Source: Anaerolineales bacterium
GTDB lineage: Bacteria > Chloroflexota > Anaerolineae > Anaerolineales > DRKV01
DNA length: 40,997 nucleotides
Direction of reading: 5' to 3'
Assembly (NCBI GenBank): GCA_020061145.1
Contig: JAGUYX010000108.1
Coordinates: 1-40,997 of the forward strand
The position numbers and the translations under genes are program-made. Of the stretch, positions 16,147 through 26,435 are shown one piece after another. The notes below the pieces were generated by a model that was given only the letters and a program-made list of their open reading frames with translations, was not told the DNA's origin and searched no databases. How positions within the stretch are numbered: the stretch's first letter is position 1; every line of letters begins with the position of its first letter.

Positions 16147-17160
16147 TCAGCTTCCCGGTAAATTCCTGCGGATGGCGGCATAAACCCCCGGAACCAGGGC
16201 GCGGGCCGCGCCTTCGGCGGTACAGGTGGTGGGGTTGTCTACCAGGTAAGCCGGGACGCCCAGTTCTTTGGTCAGCAGCTTTTCGATGCCCGGTAATAAA
16301 GCCCCTCCGCCACAAATCGCCAGGCCGCGGTCGATAATATCCGACACGAGCTCGGGCGGGGTCTTTTCCAGCACCCGGCGCGCCGTCTCGACAACATCAT
16401 GCAGCGGATCGGCAATCGCTTCCACCACCTCGCCGGTGGTCAGAGTGACCGGTTTGGGTAGCCCGGTAACCTGATCCTGGCCCTGCATGGTCATTGATTT
16501 TTCCTGGTCCACGGGGATGGCGGAACCAATCTGGATTTTTACCTGCTCGGCGGTTTGCGGGCCGATGATAATACCATATTTACGGCGTGTGTACGCAATA
16601 ATGGCGTCATCCAGGGCGGCGCCGCCGGCGCGCATGGTTTCCCCGGCGACAATGCCGTACATCGCCAGAACTGCCGCCTGAGTGGCGCCTCCGCCCAGGC
16701 AGAGCAGCATATTCCCCGATGGCGTCCCGATTGGCAGGTCGGCGCCCAACGCGGCTGCCAGGGGTTGATGAATCAGGAACACTTCCCGGCTGCCGGCGGA
16801 AAGCGTCGCCTCGTGGACAGCCCGGCTTTCCACGCTGGTGATCCCAAAGGGGATAGTAATCATTACGTTGGGGCGAAACAAACGCATCGAACCGCTGGCT
16901 TTGCGGATCAGATACTCCAGCAGTCGTTCGGTGACTTCGTAATCGGCAATCACCCCGTTTTGGAGCGGTCGGGTGACTTCGATGGAATCCGGCACCCGTC
17001 CTAACATGTTCAGAGCTTCCTGTCCCACCTCGACAATTTTTTGCTCGGCGACAGCGATCGCCACCAGAGTTGGCTCGTTGACGACGATTTCATTCCCGAT
17101 AGCCAGCCGGGTATACATCGTCCCCAGGTCGATACCCAGGTCCTTGGAGAAAAGCGCCAT
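16147..17160 (-). CDS. MreB-like protein with altered ATPase site
   Basis: The protein has 337 residues with the full MreB length and fold. The phosphate-1 loop DLGTMYTRLAIG (11-22) is kept. So are the VNEPTLVAI strand, the TAEQVKIQIG region, EKTPPELVSDIIDRG and the adenosine loop CGGGALLPGIE (283-293). Two key active-site motifs are changed: the IEEP glutamates read IHQP (131-132 are H and Q), and the phosphate-2 DIGGGTT reads CLGGGAT (Asp to Cys at 154). ATP hydrolysis is therefore doubtful, while nucleotide binding may persist. The gene starts 18 bp after the atpC stop and ends at a strong terminator, so it closes the ATP synthase transcript. The ribosome site is weak. It could be a regulator of, or partner for, another MreB. 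Confidence 0.88.
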   Translation of the reverse strand: MALFSKDLGIDLGTMYTRLAIGNEIVVNEPTLVAIAVAEQKIVEVGQEALNMLGRVPDSIEVTRPLQNGVIADYEVTERLLEYLIRKASGSMRLFRPNVMITIPFGITSVESRAVHEATLSAGSREVFLIHQPLAAALGADLPIGTPSGNMLLCLGGGATQAAVLAMYGIVAGETMRAGGAALDDAIIAYTRRKYGIIIGPQTAEQVKIQIGSAIPVDQEKSMTMQGQDQVTGLPKPVTLTTGEVVEAIADPLHDVVETARRVLEKTPPELVSDIIDRGLAICGGGALLPGIEKLLTKELGVPAYLVDNPTTCTAEGAARALVPGVYAAIRRNLPGS

Positions 17161-17178
17161 TTTTTTTGTTCCGTAACC

Positions 17179-17643
17179 TCAGGACTCGCTGCCTGATGAT
17201 GAATGCCCTGAACCATAGTTACGCGTGGGGGGCACCTTGCGGTAACGCCGGACTGCATCCAGACGTAACTGGGATCGGCGTAATGCGGCTTCCAGCACCA
17301 GATAAGTATCGGTATCCGGCGGGGGACCTTCCTTGAGGATTTCTTCGGCGCGCTGGCGTGCGGCTTCTGCCCGGGCGATATCGATTTCTTCGACATTTTC
17401 GGCGGCGGAGGCGAGCACGGTGACGATATTTGGCTGGACTTCCACCACGCCTCCCGAAATCGTAAAGACTTCTTCCACACCCGCGGTGCGCACACGGCAA
17501 ATGCCAAATCCCAATGTAGAGATCAGGGGGGCATGGTTGGGTAAGATCCCCATTTCCCCATTTACCCCGGGGACGATGACGATATCCGCCTCGCCTTCGA
17601 AAACTGCGCGATCCTCTGAGACAATTTCTACCCGTATCGGCAT
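17179..17643 (-). CDS. atpC: F1 ATP synthase subunit epsilon
   Basis: The protein has 154 residues. The N-terminal beta-sandwich (about 1-88) includes the GEMGILPNHAPLIS motif. The C-terminal helical hairpin (about 90-135) contains the alanine/arginine-rich pattern of the inhibitory helices. A serine-rich tail of about 20 residues (VPPTRNYGSGHSSSGSES) is unusual. It links the F1 head to the rotor with gamma. It lies ten bases after the atpD stop and before the mreB-like gene. Confidence 0.94.
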   Translation of the reverse strand: MPIRVEIVSEDRAVFEGEADIVIVPGVNGEMGILPNHAPLISTLGFGICRVRTAGVEEVFTISGGVVEVQPNIVTVLASAAENVEEIDIARAEAARQRAEEILKEGPPPDTDTYLVLEAALRRSQLRLDAVRRYRKVPPTRNYGSGHSSSGSES

Positions 17644-17652
17644 GGTGTGGCT

Positions 17653-19074
<1,422 letters not shown>

Positions 19075-19977
19075 TTAAGCTTCTGCCGCCCGCGCCTGAG
19101 CCAGAGCTTCGGCCCCGCCGGCGATATCGAGCATTTCGTTGGTAATACTTTGCTGGCGTGCTTTGTTGTATTCCAGTTGTAAGGCGCCAGCCAGCTCGGT
19201 TGCATTGTCGGTTGCGTTTTTCATGGCCACCATGCGCGCCGCATGTTCGCTTGCCTGCGATTCCAGAATAGCCTGGAATAGCTGCAAAGCTGTGAAGCGC
19301 GGGATAATTTCATCCAGGATTTCGCGTTGTCCGGGCTCGTAGATATACGTAGGCAGGGCATGGTGGGCTTCATAGACCATCACCCGCTGGTCTTCCTGAT
19401 CGATACTCAATGGCAGCATACGTTTGACGGTGGGAATCTGGGTCACCATATTGACGAAATCGGTATACACCAGGTAGACCTCGTCCACTTTGCCTGCCAA
19501 AAACTCATTCACCGCCAGCCGTCCAATCGCAGATACATCGCCAAAGGTTGGTGCGGCAGGCAGGTTGCTGAAATCGGCGATCACATTTTTCCGCGCCCGG
19601 AAAAGTAAGTCTCGCCCTTTGCGTCCGACTGAAATGTATTGCACCGGATGGGCGTAATCGTTAAAGGTACGGAAGGTGTGGCGGATGATATTGGTGTTAT
19701 ACGCGCCCGCCAGGCCGCGATCCCCACTCACCAAAACCACCAGGGTATTTTCGATCTTCTCGCGTTCGGTCAATAATGGGTGCAGACGGTCGCGATTGGG
19801 CTGCAAGGCAATATGTTGCAACACCTGCCATGCTTTTGTGGCGTAGGGACGGGTGCGGTTAACTGCCTGGGTGGCTTTACGCACTTTACTGGCGCTCACC
19901 GCCTGTAAGGCGCGTGTAACCTGAGCGATATTCTTTACACTGCGGATGCGGAGTCGTACTTCTCTTGCGCTGGCCAT
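19075..19977 (-). CDS. atpG: F1 ATP synthase subunit gamma
   Basis: The protein has 300 residues from the ATG at 19977. The start is set by the typical N-terminal helix MASAREVRLRIRSVKNIAQV and a purine-rich site (CAGGAA). The C-terminal helix ends with the conserved NEMLDIAGGAEAL pattern. The central GDRGLAGAYNTNI region is characteristic. It is the rotating shaft of the enzyme. A longer frame to 20067 overlaps atpA and is not supported. Confidence 0.96.
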   Translation of the reverse strand: MASAREVRLRIRSVKNIAQVTRALQAVSASKVRKATQAVNRTRPYATKAWQVLQHIALQPNRDRLHPLLTEREKIENTLVVLVSGDRGLAGAYNTNIIRHTFRTFNDYAHPVQYISVGRKGRDLLFRARKNVIADFSNLPAAPTFGDVSAIGRLAVNEFLAGKVDEVYLVYTDFVNMVTQIPTVKRMLPLSIDQEDQRVMVYEAHHALPTYIYEPGQREILDEIIPRFTALQLFQAILESQASEHAARMVAMKNATDNATELAGALQLEYNKARQQSITNEMLDIAGGAEALAQARAAEA

Positions 19978-20008
19978 TTCCTGAGGTTCTCTCGCCTGAT
20001 CTAAACGG

Positions 20009-21670
20009 TTATTGCCAGGTCGCATTGAACGAGGCAATCGCCTCGCGCAACCGTGCTTCGGTTTCATCGGTGATGCGTTTTTTCGCGGAAATATCCTTGC
20101 CGATATTGGGATGTGAAGTTTCCATATAGCGCAGCAAAGCCGCTTCCCATGCCCGGATGCGGTCTATCGGAATCCGATCCGCAAAACCGCGCGTGGCCGC
20201 GAAGATAATCATCACCTGATTTTCGAGCGACATCGGCTGGTACTGAGGTTGTTTCAGGATTTCCTGCAGCCGTTGCCCTCGCGCCAGTTGTGCCTGGGTG
20301 GCTTTATCCAGGTCGGAGCCAAACTGGGCGAAAGCCGCCAGCTCGCGGAAAGACGCCATATCCAAACGCAGGCGGCCGGCCACCTGGCGCATGGCCTTTG
20401 TTTGCGCATCGCCGCCTACCCGGGAGACCGAAATACCCACGTTCACTGCCGGGCGAATGCCGGCGTAAAACAGGTTGCTTTCCAGGTAGATCTGCCCGTC
20501 GGTGATCGAAATCACATTCGTGGGCACATATGCAGAGACATCCCCCAGCAGAGTTTCGATGATGGGCAAAGCAGTCAGCGAGCCGCCGGTGCCGGTGACT
20601 TTGACAATCTTGTAGGCATCCGGGTTCTCCATGCCCTTTAAGGCTTCCTCCGCGAGGTGGAGGGCAATCGGGCCGGTGTAGACCTCGTCATTTACCCCTT
20701 CTTCGGGAGAAGCCGTCTCCCCATCGTAAGGCTTGGGCACAATCACGTAATGATCCGCCAGACGAGCGGCGCGCTCCAGCAGGCGGGAGTGCAGGTAAAA
20801 CAGGTCGCCGGGGTAAGCTTCACGTCCGGGTGGGCGGCGCAACAACAAAGAAACCTGGCGATACGCCCAGGCGTGTTTGGAGAGATCGTCGTATACCACC
20901 AGGGCGTCGCGCCCGGTTTCCATGAACTCTTCACCGATGGCGCAGCCGGCGTAAGGGGCGATATACTGCAAAGCTGCCGACTCATCTGCAGAAGCCACAA
21001 TCACGGTGGTGTATTCCATCGCGCCCAACTTTTCCAGAATAGCAACGGTGCGGGCGATTGCGGCTTTCTTCTGGCCGATAGCGACGTAAATACAATACAG
21101 GTCTTTGCCCTTCTGATTGATGATCGTATCGATCGCCAGGGCGGTCTTGCCCGTCTGGCGGTCGCCAATGATCAGCTCACGTTGCCCACGCCCGATGGGG
21201 ATCATCGCGTCGATCGGTTTGATGCCGGTTTGAACCGGGGTATCCACGTCTTTACGGGAGACGACCCCCGGGGCAATTCTTTCGATTGGGCGGTAATGGT
21301 CGAACGGAATCGGCCCTTTGCCATCCACCGGCTGGCCCAGGGGATTTACCACCCGGCCGACCATGCCATCGCCGACGGGCACCGAGGCAATGCGACCCGT
21401 GGTGCGCACCTGCATACCTTCTTCGATCCCCTCATATTCGCCGAGCACAATAATACCGACGATATCCGTTTCAAGGTTGAAAGCCACTCCAATCACACCA
21501 TTGGCAAACTGCACCAGCTCCTGCGCCTGGACATCCGCCAGTCCGGAAGCGCGGGCGATTCCATCGCCAGCTTCGATCACCGTGCCGACCTCGCGCACCT
21601 CCACTTCGGGCTTAAAGGTATCGATCTGCTTCTGGAGATCTGCGGTGATTTGTTTGATCAAATCAGACAT
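20009..21670 (-). CDS. atpA: F1 ATP synthase subunit alpha with insertion
   Basis: The protein has 553 residues; ordinary bacterial alpha subunits have about 500-515. It keeps the P-loop GDRQTGKT (169-176), the [12 protein letters not shown] stretch, the [19 protein letters not shown] region and the arginine-finger segment GISVSRVGG (412-420). The extra length comes from about 50 residues at 307-361, between [11 protein letters not shown] and [11 protein letters not shown], where most bacteria have 4-17 residues. The reading frame is intact on both sides, so it is a true insertion. The start has GGAGGT six bases upstream. It lies 58 bp downstream of the M42 peptidase gene. No atpH, atpF, atpE or atpB gene precedes it. 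Confidence 0.96.
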   Translation of the reverse strand: MSDLIKQITADLQKQIDTFKPEVEVREVGTVIEAGDGIARASGLADVQAQELVQFANGVIGVAFNLETDIVGIIVLGEYEGIEEGMQVRTTGRIASVPVGDGMVGRVVNPLGQPVDGKGPIPFDHYRPIERIAPGVVSRKDVDTPVQTGIKPIDAMIPIGRGQRELIIGDRQTGKTALAIDTIINQKGKDLYCIYVAIGQKKAAIARTVAILEKLGAMEYTTVIVASADESAALQYIAPYAGCAIGEEFMETGRDALVVYDDLSKHAWAYRQVSLLLRRPPGREAYPGDLFYLHSRLLERAARLADHYVIVPKPYDGETASPEEGVNDEVYTGPIALHLAEEALKGMENPDAYKIVKVTGTGGSLTALPIIETLLGDVSAYVPTNVISITDGQIYLESNLFYAGIRPAVNVGISVSRVGGDAQTKAMRQVAGRLRLDMASFRELAAFAQFGSDLDKATQAQLARGQRLQEILKQPQYQPMSLENQVMIIFAATRGFADRIPIDRIRAWEAALLRYMETSHPNIGKDISAKKRITDETEARLREAIASFNATWQ

Positions 21671-21728
21671 CTTACCTCCGTAACTCCGGTATTCGTTTTT
21701 CAGGACTAATACTTAAACAGCCAGTTTT

Positions 21729-22799
21729 TTATCGGGTTAAAGACGCGACGGTATCTGCATCCAGACGGGATAACAAGGCTACCAGTAAATTAACCGCTCG
21801 CTCGTAGTCCTGGCGATGCAGAATAGCGCTATGTGAATGGATATGCCGCGCCGCAACACCGATCACCACAGTGGGTACACCGGTATTATGCAAATGGATG
21901 GCGCCGCCATCGGTAGCGCCGCCTTCGACAAAGGATATTTGCAGGGGGATTTCCAGCTCTTTGGCGGTGTCGATCACCAGATCTCGCAGGCGCAGGTTTG
22001 GGATCATGCGCGCATCGTAAATCAAAACCGTTGGCCCGCCACCCAGTTTCACCGACGAGACTTCAGGCTGGATGCCCGGTACATCGCCGGCAATATCCGA
22101 TTCCAGGATGATCGCCACATCCGGATCCACGGAGCGTACGCTGGTGGTGGCGCCGCGTAACCCGACCTCTTCCATCACTGTGGCGGCGGCATACACCGTA
22201 TTCGGGTGAGATTGGGTTTGCAGTTTTTGCAGGGCAGAGATTAACAACGCCGTGCCAACCCGATCGTCAAAGGCCTTGGAAAGCAGGCTTTCGCCGTTCG
22301 CCATCACCTGAAAATCTGCCCGGGGGATAATTGGATCCCCGGGTCGCACGCCGGCGGCTTCCACTTCCTCGCGGCTGGTGGCGCCGATATCGATATACAT
22401 ATCTTTCTTTTCGACCACCTTGGAGCGTTCGTCGGCGGGTAATAAATGCGGTGGTTTGGCGCCAATCACGCCGATCACGTCGCCATTGCTGGTTTTGATG
22501 ATCACCCGCTGCCCGAGTAATACCTGATCGAACCAGCCACCCAGCGGGATAAATTTAAGAAAACCCTCCTTGGTAATATGCTTGACCATGAACCCGATTT
22601 CGTCCATGTGTCCGGCCAGCATTACCCGGGGGGTTTCCGCTGTTCCATATTTTTTGCAGATCAGGTTTCCGGTTTTATCCTGGGTCACCTCACCGAGTGG
22701 TTCCAGGTACTCCCGTACAATCTCCCGGACAGGTGTTTCATAGCCCGGAACCCCGTGAGCTTCGGTGAGGGTTTTCAGCAGTGTGATGGTTTCATCCAT
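21729..22799 (-). CDS. M42-family metal aminopeptidase (FrvX/glutamyl-aminopeptidase type)
   Basis: The protein has 356 residues from the ATG at 22799 with GGGGAG four bases upstream; a TTG at 22811 overlaps that site. M42 metal-binding and catalytic signatures are present: AGHMDEIGFMV (about 62-72), SKAFDDRVG (about 175), and ATVMEEVGLRGA (about 207). Late residues such as ARHIHSHSAI are also conserved. These dodecameric cytosolic enzymes trim peptides to amino acids. Its promoter is the only good one upstream of atpA, so it probably leads the ATP synthase transcript. Confidence 0.92.
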   Translation of the reverse strand: MDETITLLKTLTEAHGVPGYETPVREIVREYLEPLGEVTQDKTGNLICKKYGTAETPRVMLAGHMDEIGFMVKHITKEGFLKFIPLGGWFDQVLLGQRVIIKTSNGDVIGVIGAKPPHLLPADERSKVVEKKDMYIDIGATSREEVEAAGVRPGDPIIPRADFQVMANGESLLSKAFDDRVGTALLISALQKLQTQSHPNTVYAAATVMEEVGLRGATTSVRSVDPDVAIILESDIAGDVPGIQPEVSSVKLGGGPTVLIYDARMIPNLRLRDLVIDTAKELEIPLQISFVEGGATDGGAIHLHNTGVPTVVIGVAARHIHSHSAILHRQDYERAVNLLVALLSRLDADTVASLTR

Positions 22800-22944
22800 G
22801 GAACTCCCCAAAAATCATCGAGGAACTGGGATTGAGCAGCACACCAGAACGCTCCCGAGGATTGCTGGATGTTTCTGTTACGGGGGCAAAATAACCGGTG
22901 TGATACAGGTACTCTTCCTCGACGGACGGCGGAAAACTGGGTAA

Positions 22945-22973
22945 ATAATACCTGAAATCACAGGCATTGTCCA
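22945..22973 (-). promoter_or_regulatory. Promoter of the M42 peptidase - ATP synthase transcript
   Basis: TGGACA (22973-22968) and TATTAT (22950-22945) on the minus strand are separated by 17 nt, giving a start near 22938 and a leader of about 140 nt. Confidence 0.7.
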
Positions 22974-23016
22974 GTTATTCACAAACCACGCCATGCCTGC
23001 CAGGTGGTCAGGGATA

Positions 23017-24051
23017 TTATACCGGCAGCTCGATGCGAATCAGGCAGTGATCCGAGGCGTGCTGGCCGGTTTGCTCAACCAGTGGAAAACGCGGGAAATT
23101 AAAGCTCACCCGCTTCGGGTCTGGATCATCCTCATGGCGGAATATGCGTGTAGTCAGGGGATTGCGCTTGCCGGAAGGGTAATAACCGTTAAATCCGATG
23201 CCGCCGCGTTCGATCTGAGGTTGAAAACCGCGCTGGATGACATCATCCGCCAGGGAGGGTGAAAGCAGCAGATAATCGATCTGGCTGGCCTGGTTGCGCC
23301 CGCGATACCAGTAAGTCCAGCGTTCATCTTCCGGCAACAGGTCAACGGCGTTGAACAGATCGCTCCCTTCGACCAGGGGTTGCAGCCAGGGAGAAAGAGG
23401 CTGGTCGTTCAGGTCTCCCAACACCACGAAGCGGCTGGTCTGATAACGGCTGGGTGAAAACCGCTGGCGCAGAATGTTCTGTACCGCCACTGCCTGACCG
23501 TGACGGCGGCGATTGGCGCGCTCGGTTTCCGCCGGATTATCGCTCTTGGTAAATTTCGACTTGAAGTGATTGATGAACAGGTGTAGTTTACGCGTTCCGC
23601 TGGAATTGGCCGCCACAGTGACTTCCAGGCAGTCCCGACTGAACACCCGCCGTCCATTTTCATCCACATCGTCGATATGGCTGCGCACAGACAGGATCTC
23701 CCGGGTGCTTAAAATACCTACGTCGATCTGGCGAAAATCATACGAATCGATCAATATGGTGTACGGATAATACGCCCCTAGAAATGCCGTGTTGAACAGG
23801 CGTAACGCCAGCAGGCTTTCCACTTCGCACAGGCAAAGGATATCCGGCAGGCCTTCTTTTTGGATTACTCCCGCCGCCAGGGAGGTCTGTTCCGGATTAA
23901 ATGGCTGAAATAAACCTGTATTATTGACCGGCAAAAATCCCCACTCCGGGTCGGTCAGCAGGCTGCTGCCGAACATGTCTCCCGGATAACGCCTGCCAAA
24001 GCGATAACGCAGGAACAGGTTATTGACATTAAAAAAAGCCAGGGAGGTCAC
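23017..24051 (-). CDS. Endonuclease/exonuclease/phosphatase-family protein
   Basis: The protein has 344 residues of the EEP fold. Recognisable active-site strands are FNVNNLF (near residue 7), LCEVES (catalytic Glu, about 75), NHFKSK (His), VVLGDLNDQ (Asp-Asn) and ASDHCLIRIEL at the end (Asp-His). The family cleaves phosphodiester bonds in DNA, RNA or phospholipids; the substrate here is unknown. There is no signal peptide. GTG at 24051 starts five bases after the lapA-like stop and has no clear ribosome site, so translation is probably coupled. It is the last gene of the yebC-ruvCA-proC cluster. Confidence 0.85.
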   Translation of the reverse strand: MTSLAFFNVNNLFLRYRFGRRYPGDMFGSSLLTDPEWGFLPVNNTGLFQPFNPEQTSLAAGVIQKEGLPDILCLCEVESLLALRLFNTAFLGAYYPYTILIDSYDFRQIDVGILSTREILSVRSHIDDVDENGRRVFSRDCLEVTVAANSSGTRKLHLFINHFKSKFTKSDNPAETERANRRRHGQAVAVQNILRQRFSPSRYQTSRFVVLGDLNDQPLSPWLQPLVEGSDLFNAVDLLPEDERWTYWYRGRNQASQIDYLLLSPSLADDVIQRGFQPQIERGGIGFNGYYPSGKRNPLTTRIFRHEDDPDPKRVSFNFPRFPLVEQTGQHASDHCLIRIELPV

Positions 24052-24056
24052 CGGGT

Positions 24057-24431
24057 TTAACCCTGCCAGAGTTTCTTACCGCTTTCCTGGCCTGTATCAA
24101 CCGTCTCACTGGCTGGCTTTTCGACTTCATGCAGGGCAGCCAGGCGTTTTTGCAGGTTGTCCGTCTGCATTTTTTGATCCGCCAGGCTTTTTTCGAGCTC
24201 TTCGACGCGTTTTTGCTGGCTGCGCAAATTCAATCTGGCGCGGATCAGGGCGGGCAGGGAGGCGAGGAAACTGATCAACGCGCCGAGAGCCAGGGTGAAC
24301 AAGATAATCAACGCCAACGAGCCTTCTAATTGAAAAGTCAGCAGGCGGATTTCGGTTTGCGCATTGTTTTGTAAGGCAAATAAAATCGCAAAGGCTGCCA
24401 CAACCAGGGAAAGAAAGAGGAATATTTGCAT
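24057..24431 (-). CDS. LapA-domain (DUF1049) membrane protein
   Basis: The protein has 124 residues. Two membrane helices (about 3-19 and 38-62) flank the FALQNNAQTEIRLLTF loop typical of LapA/YciS-type domains. A charged coiled coil (about 65-102) and a polar tail follow. Related proteins help envelope lipopolysaccharide assembly in proteobacteria; the role in other phyla is unknown. GGGAGG lies six bases before ATG. It is in the proC cluster. Confidence 0.8.
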   Translation of the reverse strand: MQIFLFLSLVVAAFAILFALQNNAQTEIRLLTFQLEGSLALIILFTLALGALISFLASLPALIRARLNLRSQQKRVEELEKSLADQKMQTDNLQKRLAALHEVEKPASETVDTGQESGKKLWQG

Positions 24432-24461
24432 TGATAGCCTCCCAAAACCTACGGTATAAGT

Positions 24462-25346
24462 TCAGGCGATTTCATCTTTGGGCGGGCGGGATTTGGCGGA
24501 TTTGCCCAGCTCCTGTGAACGTTCATAGGCTGCCCAGATGGCGCGAGACAGCGCGGTGCGGAAACCGGCTTTTTCCAGATAATACAGCGCTGCCGCTGAA
24601 GTGCCACCCGGCGAGGTGACCTGGTTCCGTAGCTGCGCCAGGTGCATCACGCTGCCATTTTCCTGCATGTTTTTCAGGTAAAAATCCACCGAACCGCGTA
24701 CAGTCTGGGTGACCAGCCGTTCGGCAATTCGCCGGGGAAAGCCCAGATGGACGCCGGCATCCACCATGGCTTCCATGAAAATGAAGACATACGCCGGGCC
24801 GGTGCCGGAAAGCGCAGTCGCCATATCGAGGTACATTTCCTCTTCCATGTAAATCTGCTCGCCCAGCGCTCCCAGGATACGCCGCGCCATCTCCTGCTGT
24901 TCCTCCGAGACCGTTGGGGAGGACGTCCAAACGGTAATCCCCTCGCCGATCTGGGCAGGTGTGTTGGGCATGGCGCGCACAATGGAGGTATGCCCCAATC
25001 CCAGAGCGATTTTTTCCAGCGGCGCTCCTGCCACAATCGAAAGCACCAGCGATGCGGGCTGGATAACGCCATGTAAACTGTGTAAAACCTGATCTAATAA
25101 TTGTGGTTTGATCGAAAGCACCACCACATCCGCCTGGGCGGCAGTTTCGGCATTATTCATGGATACCTGGACGCCGAATTTTTCCGCAAGCTGATCCAAA
25201 CGTCGCTGGCGTGGACCGGCTGCCATCAGGGATTCAGCCTTGGCCACCTGCTGGCGAATTAAACCGGCGATCATCGCTTCTGCCATTACACCGGGGCCGA
25301 TAAATGCAATTTTTCGCTGATCGAACAACAAGACCTCCGAAATCAC
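24462..25346 (-). CDS. proC: Pyrroline-5-carboxylate reductase
   Basis: The protein has up to 294 residues. A Rossmann NADPH-binding motif (KIAFIGPGVMAEAMIAGL) opens the domain. The family signature follows near the C-terminal part (GSVMHLAQLRNQVTSPGGTSAAAL), with catalytic-site ATALSGTGPAYVF. It makes the last step of proline synthesis. The GTG at 25346 overlaps the ruvA stop as GTGA. A TTG at 25328 with GGAGGT four bases upstream is an alternative that would give the usual short N-terminus. The exact start is open. Confidence 0.93.
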   Translation of the reverse strand: MISEVLLFDQRKIAFIGPGVMAEAMIAGLIRQQVAKAESLMAAGPRQRRLDQLAEKFGVQVSMNNAETAAQADVVVLSIKPQLLDQVLHSLHGVIQPASLVLSIVAGAPLEKIALGLGHTSIVRAMPNTPAQIGEGITVWTSSPTVSEEQQEMARRILGALGEQIYMEEEMYLDMATALSGTGPAYVFIFMEAMVDAGVHLGFPRRIAERLVTQTVRGSVDFYLKNMQENGSVMHLAQLRNQVTSPGGTSAAALYYLEKAGFRTALSRAIWAAYERSQELGKSAKSRPPKDEIA

Positions 25347-25924
25347 GGTGAAAAATAAGATAATGCCAGGCGCAGCCGGGTTTCCAGGTCTCCCGGCGTC
25401 TCACGGGGGATGTTCTGAATGGCTGCCTGCGCTTCCACCACACTATACCCCAGAGTTGTCAACGCTTCCAGTACCTCACTGTCCACATCGCTCAATCGGC
25501 CGGTGGCTTCTAATTCTTCTAACCCGGGTTTGATCCGGTCCTGCAGGTGTAACAGGACTTTTTGGGCTGTTTTCCTGCCCACGCCAGGTACACGGGCGAA
25601 TATTTCTGCCTGTTCGTTGAAAATGGCGCGCCGGATTGCTTCAGGAGACAGGCTGGATAGAATCGCCAGTGCCAGCCGCGGCCCCACCCCATTCACGCCC
25701 AGTAACATACCAAACAGATCGCGACCTTCCTGGGTTTCAAAACCATACAATGCCAGCACATCCTGGCGGACCACCAGATAGGTGAACAGGCTCAATTGCT
25801 CACCCGGGTGAAGGCGACCGAGTACGTCTGCCGGAGCGAATATTTCTACGCCAACATTGCCAACCATCAATATGATTGCTTCACGTGTGGTGCGGGCGAC
25901 TTTCCCGCTCAGGGATACAATCAT
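25343..25924 (-). CDS. ruvA: Holliday junction DNA helicase subunit RuvA
   Basis: The protein has 193 residues. An N-terminal OB fold is followed by two helix-hairpin-helix motifs (GVNGVGPRLALAIL and RVPGVGRKTAQKVLLHL). The C-terminal domain III (ALTTLGYSVVEAQAAI) contacts RuvB. It binds four-way junctions during recombination. Its start overlaps the ruvC stop by 4 bp. No ruvB lies in the window. Confidence 0.96.
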   Translation of the reverse strand: MIVSLSGKVARTTREAIILMVGNVGVEIFAPADVLGRLHPGEQLSLFTYLVVRQDVLALYGFETQEGRDLFGMLLGVNGVGPRLALAILSSLSPEAIRRAIFNEQAEIFARVPGVGRKTAQKVLLHLQDRIKPGLEELEATGRLSDVDSEVLEALTTLGYSVVEAQAAIQNIPRETPGDLETRLRLALSYFSP

Positions 25925-26430
25925 CGATTCTCCGAGTGGTTCATGGCGCGTTGTATCGGTCCGCGGTGGTGGATATGGCAGATGGCAACCGCAAGTGCGT
26001 CTGCGGCGTCATCCGGACGGGGAATTTCTGGAAGATTTAATAAAATCCGCACCATCTCCTGTACCTGACGTTTGTCTGCTTTGCCATAACCCACTACCGC
26101 CTGTTTGACTTCCAGCGGCGTGTATTCTCCGACTTCCAGGCCTGCCATGGCCAGGCAGAGCAGGGTTACGCCTCGCGCCTGCCCGACGGACAGAGCTGTT
26201 TTCACATTACTCTGGAAAAATAATTTCTCCACCGAACCGGCCATGGGGCGGTGGAGCGAAATAATGTCGTTTAACTGCGAGTAAAGCCGCTGTAACCGTT
26301 CCGGCATGGGCAGATCTGCGGGGGTAAGGATTACACCGTAACCCTGCGCTTCCAGACTGCCGTTTTCAAGTTCACGGACCAGCCCGTAGCCGGTGGTAGC
26401 CGTGCCTGGATCAATGCCGAGGATAAGCAT
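25921..26430 (-). CDS. ruvC: Holliday junction resolvase RuvC
   Basis: The protein has 169 residues. The acidic catalytic pattern is intact: GIDPGTATTGYG (Asp at 6), EKLFFQSN (Glu), and RPDDAADALAVAICH (two Asp). It cuts Holliday junctions processed by RuvAB. It follows yebC by 5 bp and overlaps ruvA, which is the common yebC-ruvC-ruvA order. Confidence 0.96.
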   Translation of the reverse strand: MLILGIDPGTATTGYGLVRELENGSLEAQGYGVILTPADLPMPERLQRLYSQLNDIISLHRPMAGSVEKLFFQSNVKTALSVGQARGVTLLCLAMAGLEVGEYTPLEVKQAVVGYGKADKRQVQEMVRILLNLPEIPRPDDAADALAVAICHIHHRGPIQRAMNHSENR

Positions 26431-26435
26431 ACCGG

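Noticed and set aside
20657-21709. Open frame of 350 codons on the plus strand across atpA
   Set aside because: It lies antisense to a perfectly conserved atpA, matches no family, and results from codon bias of the real gene.
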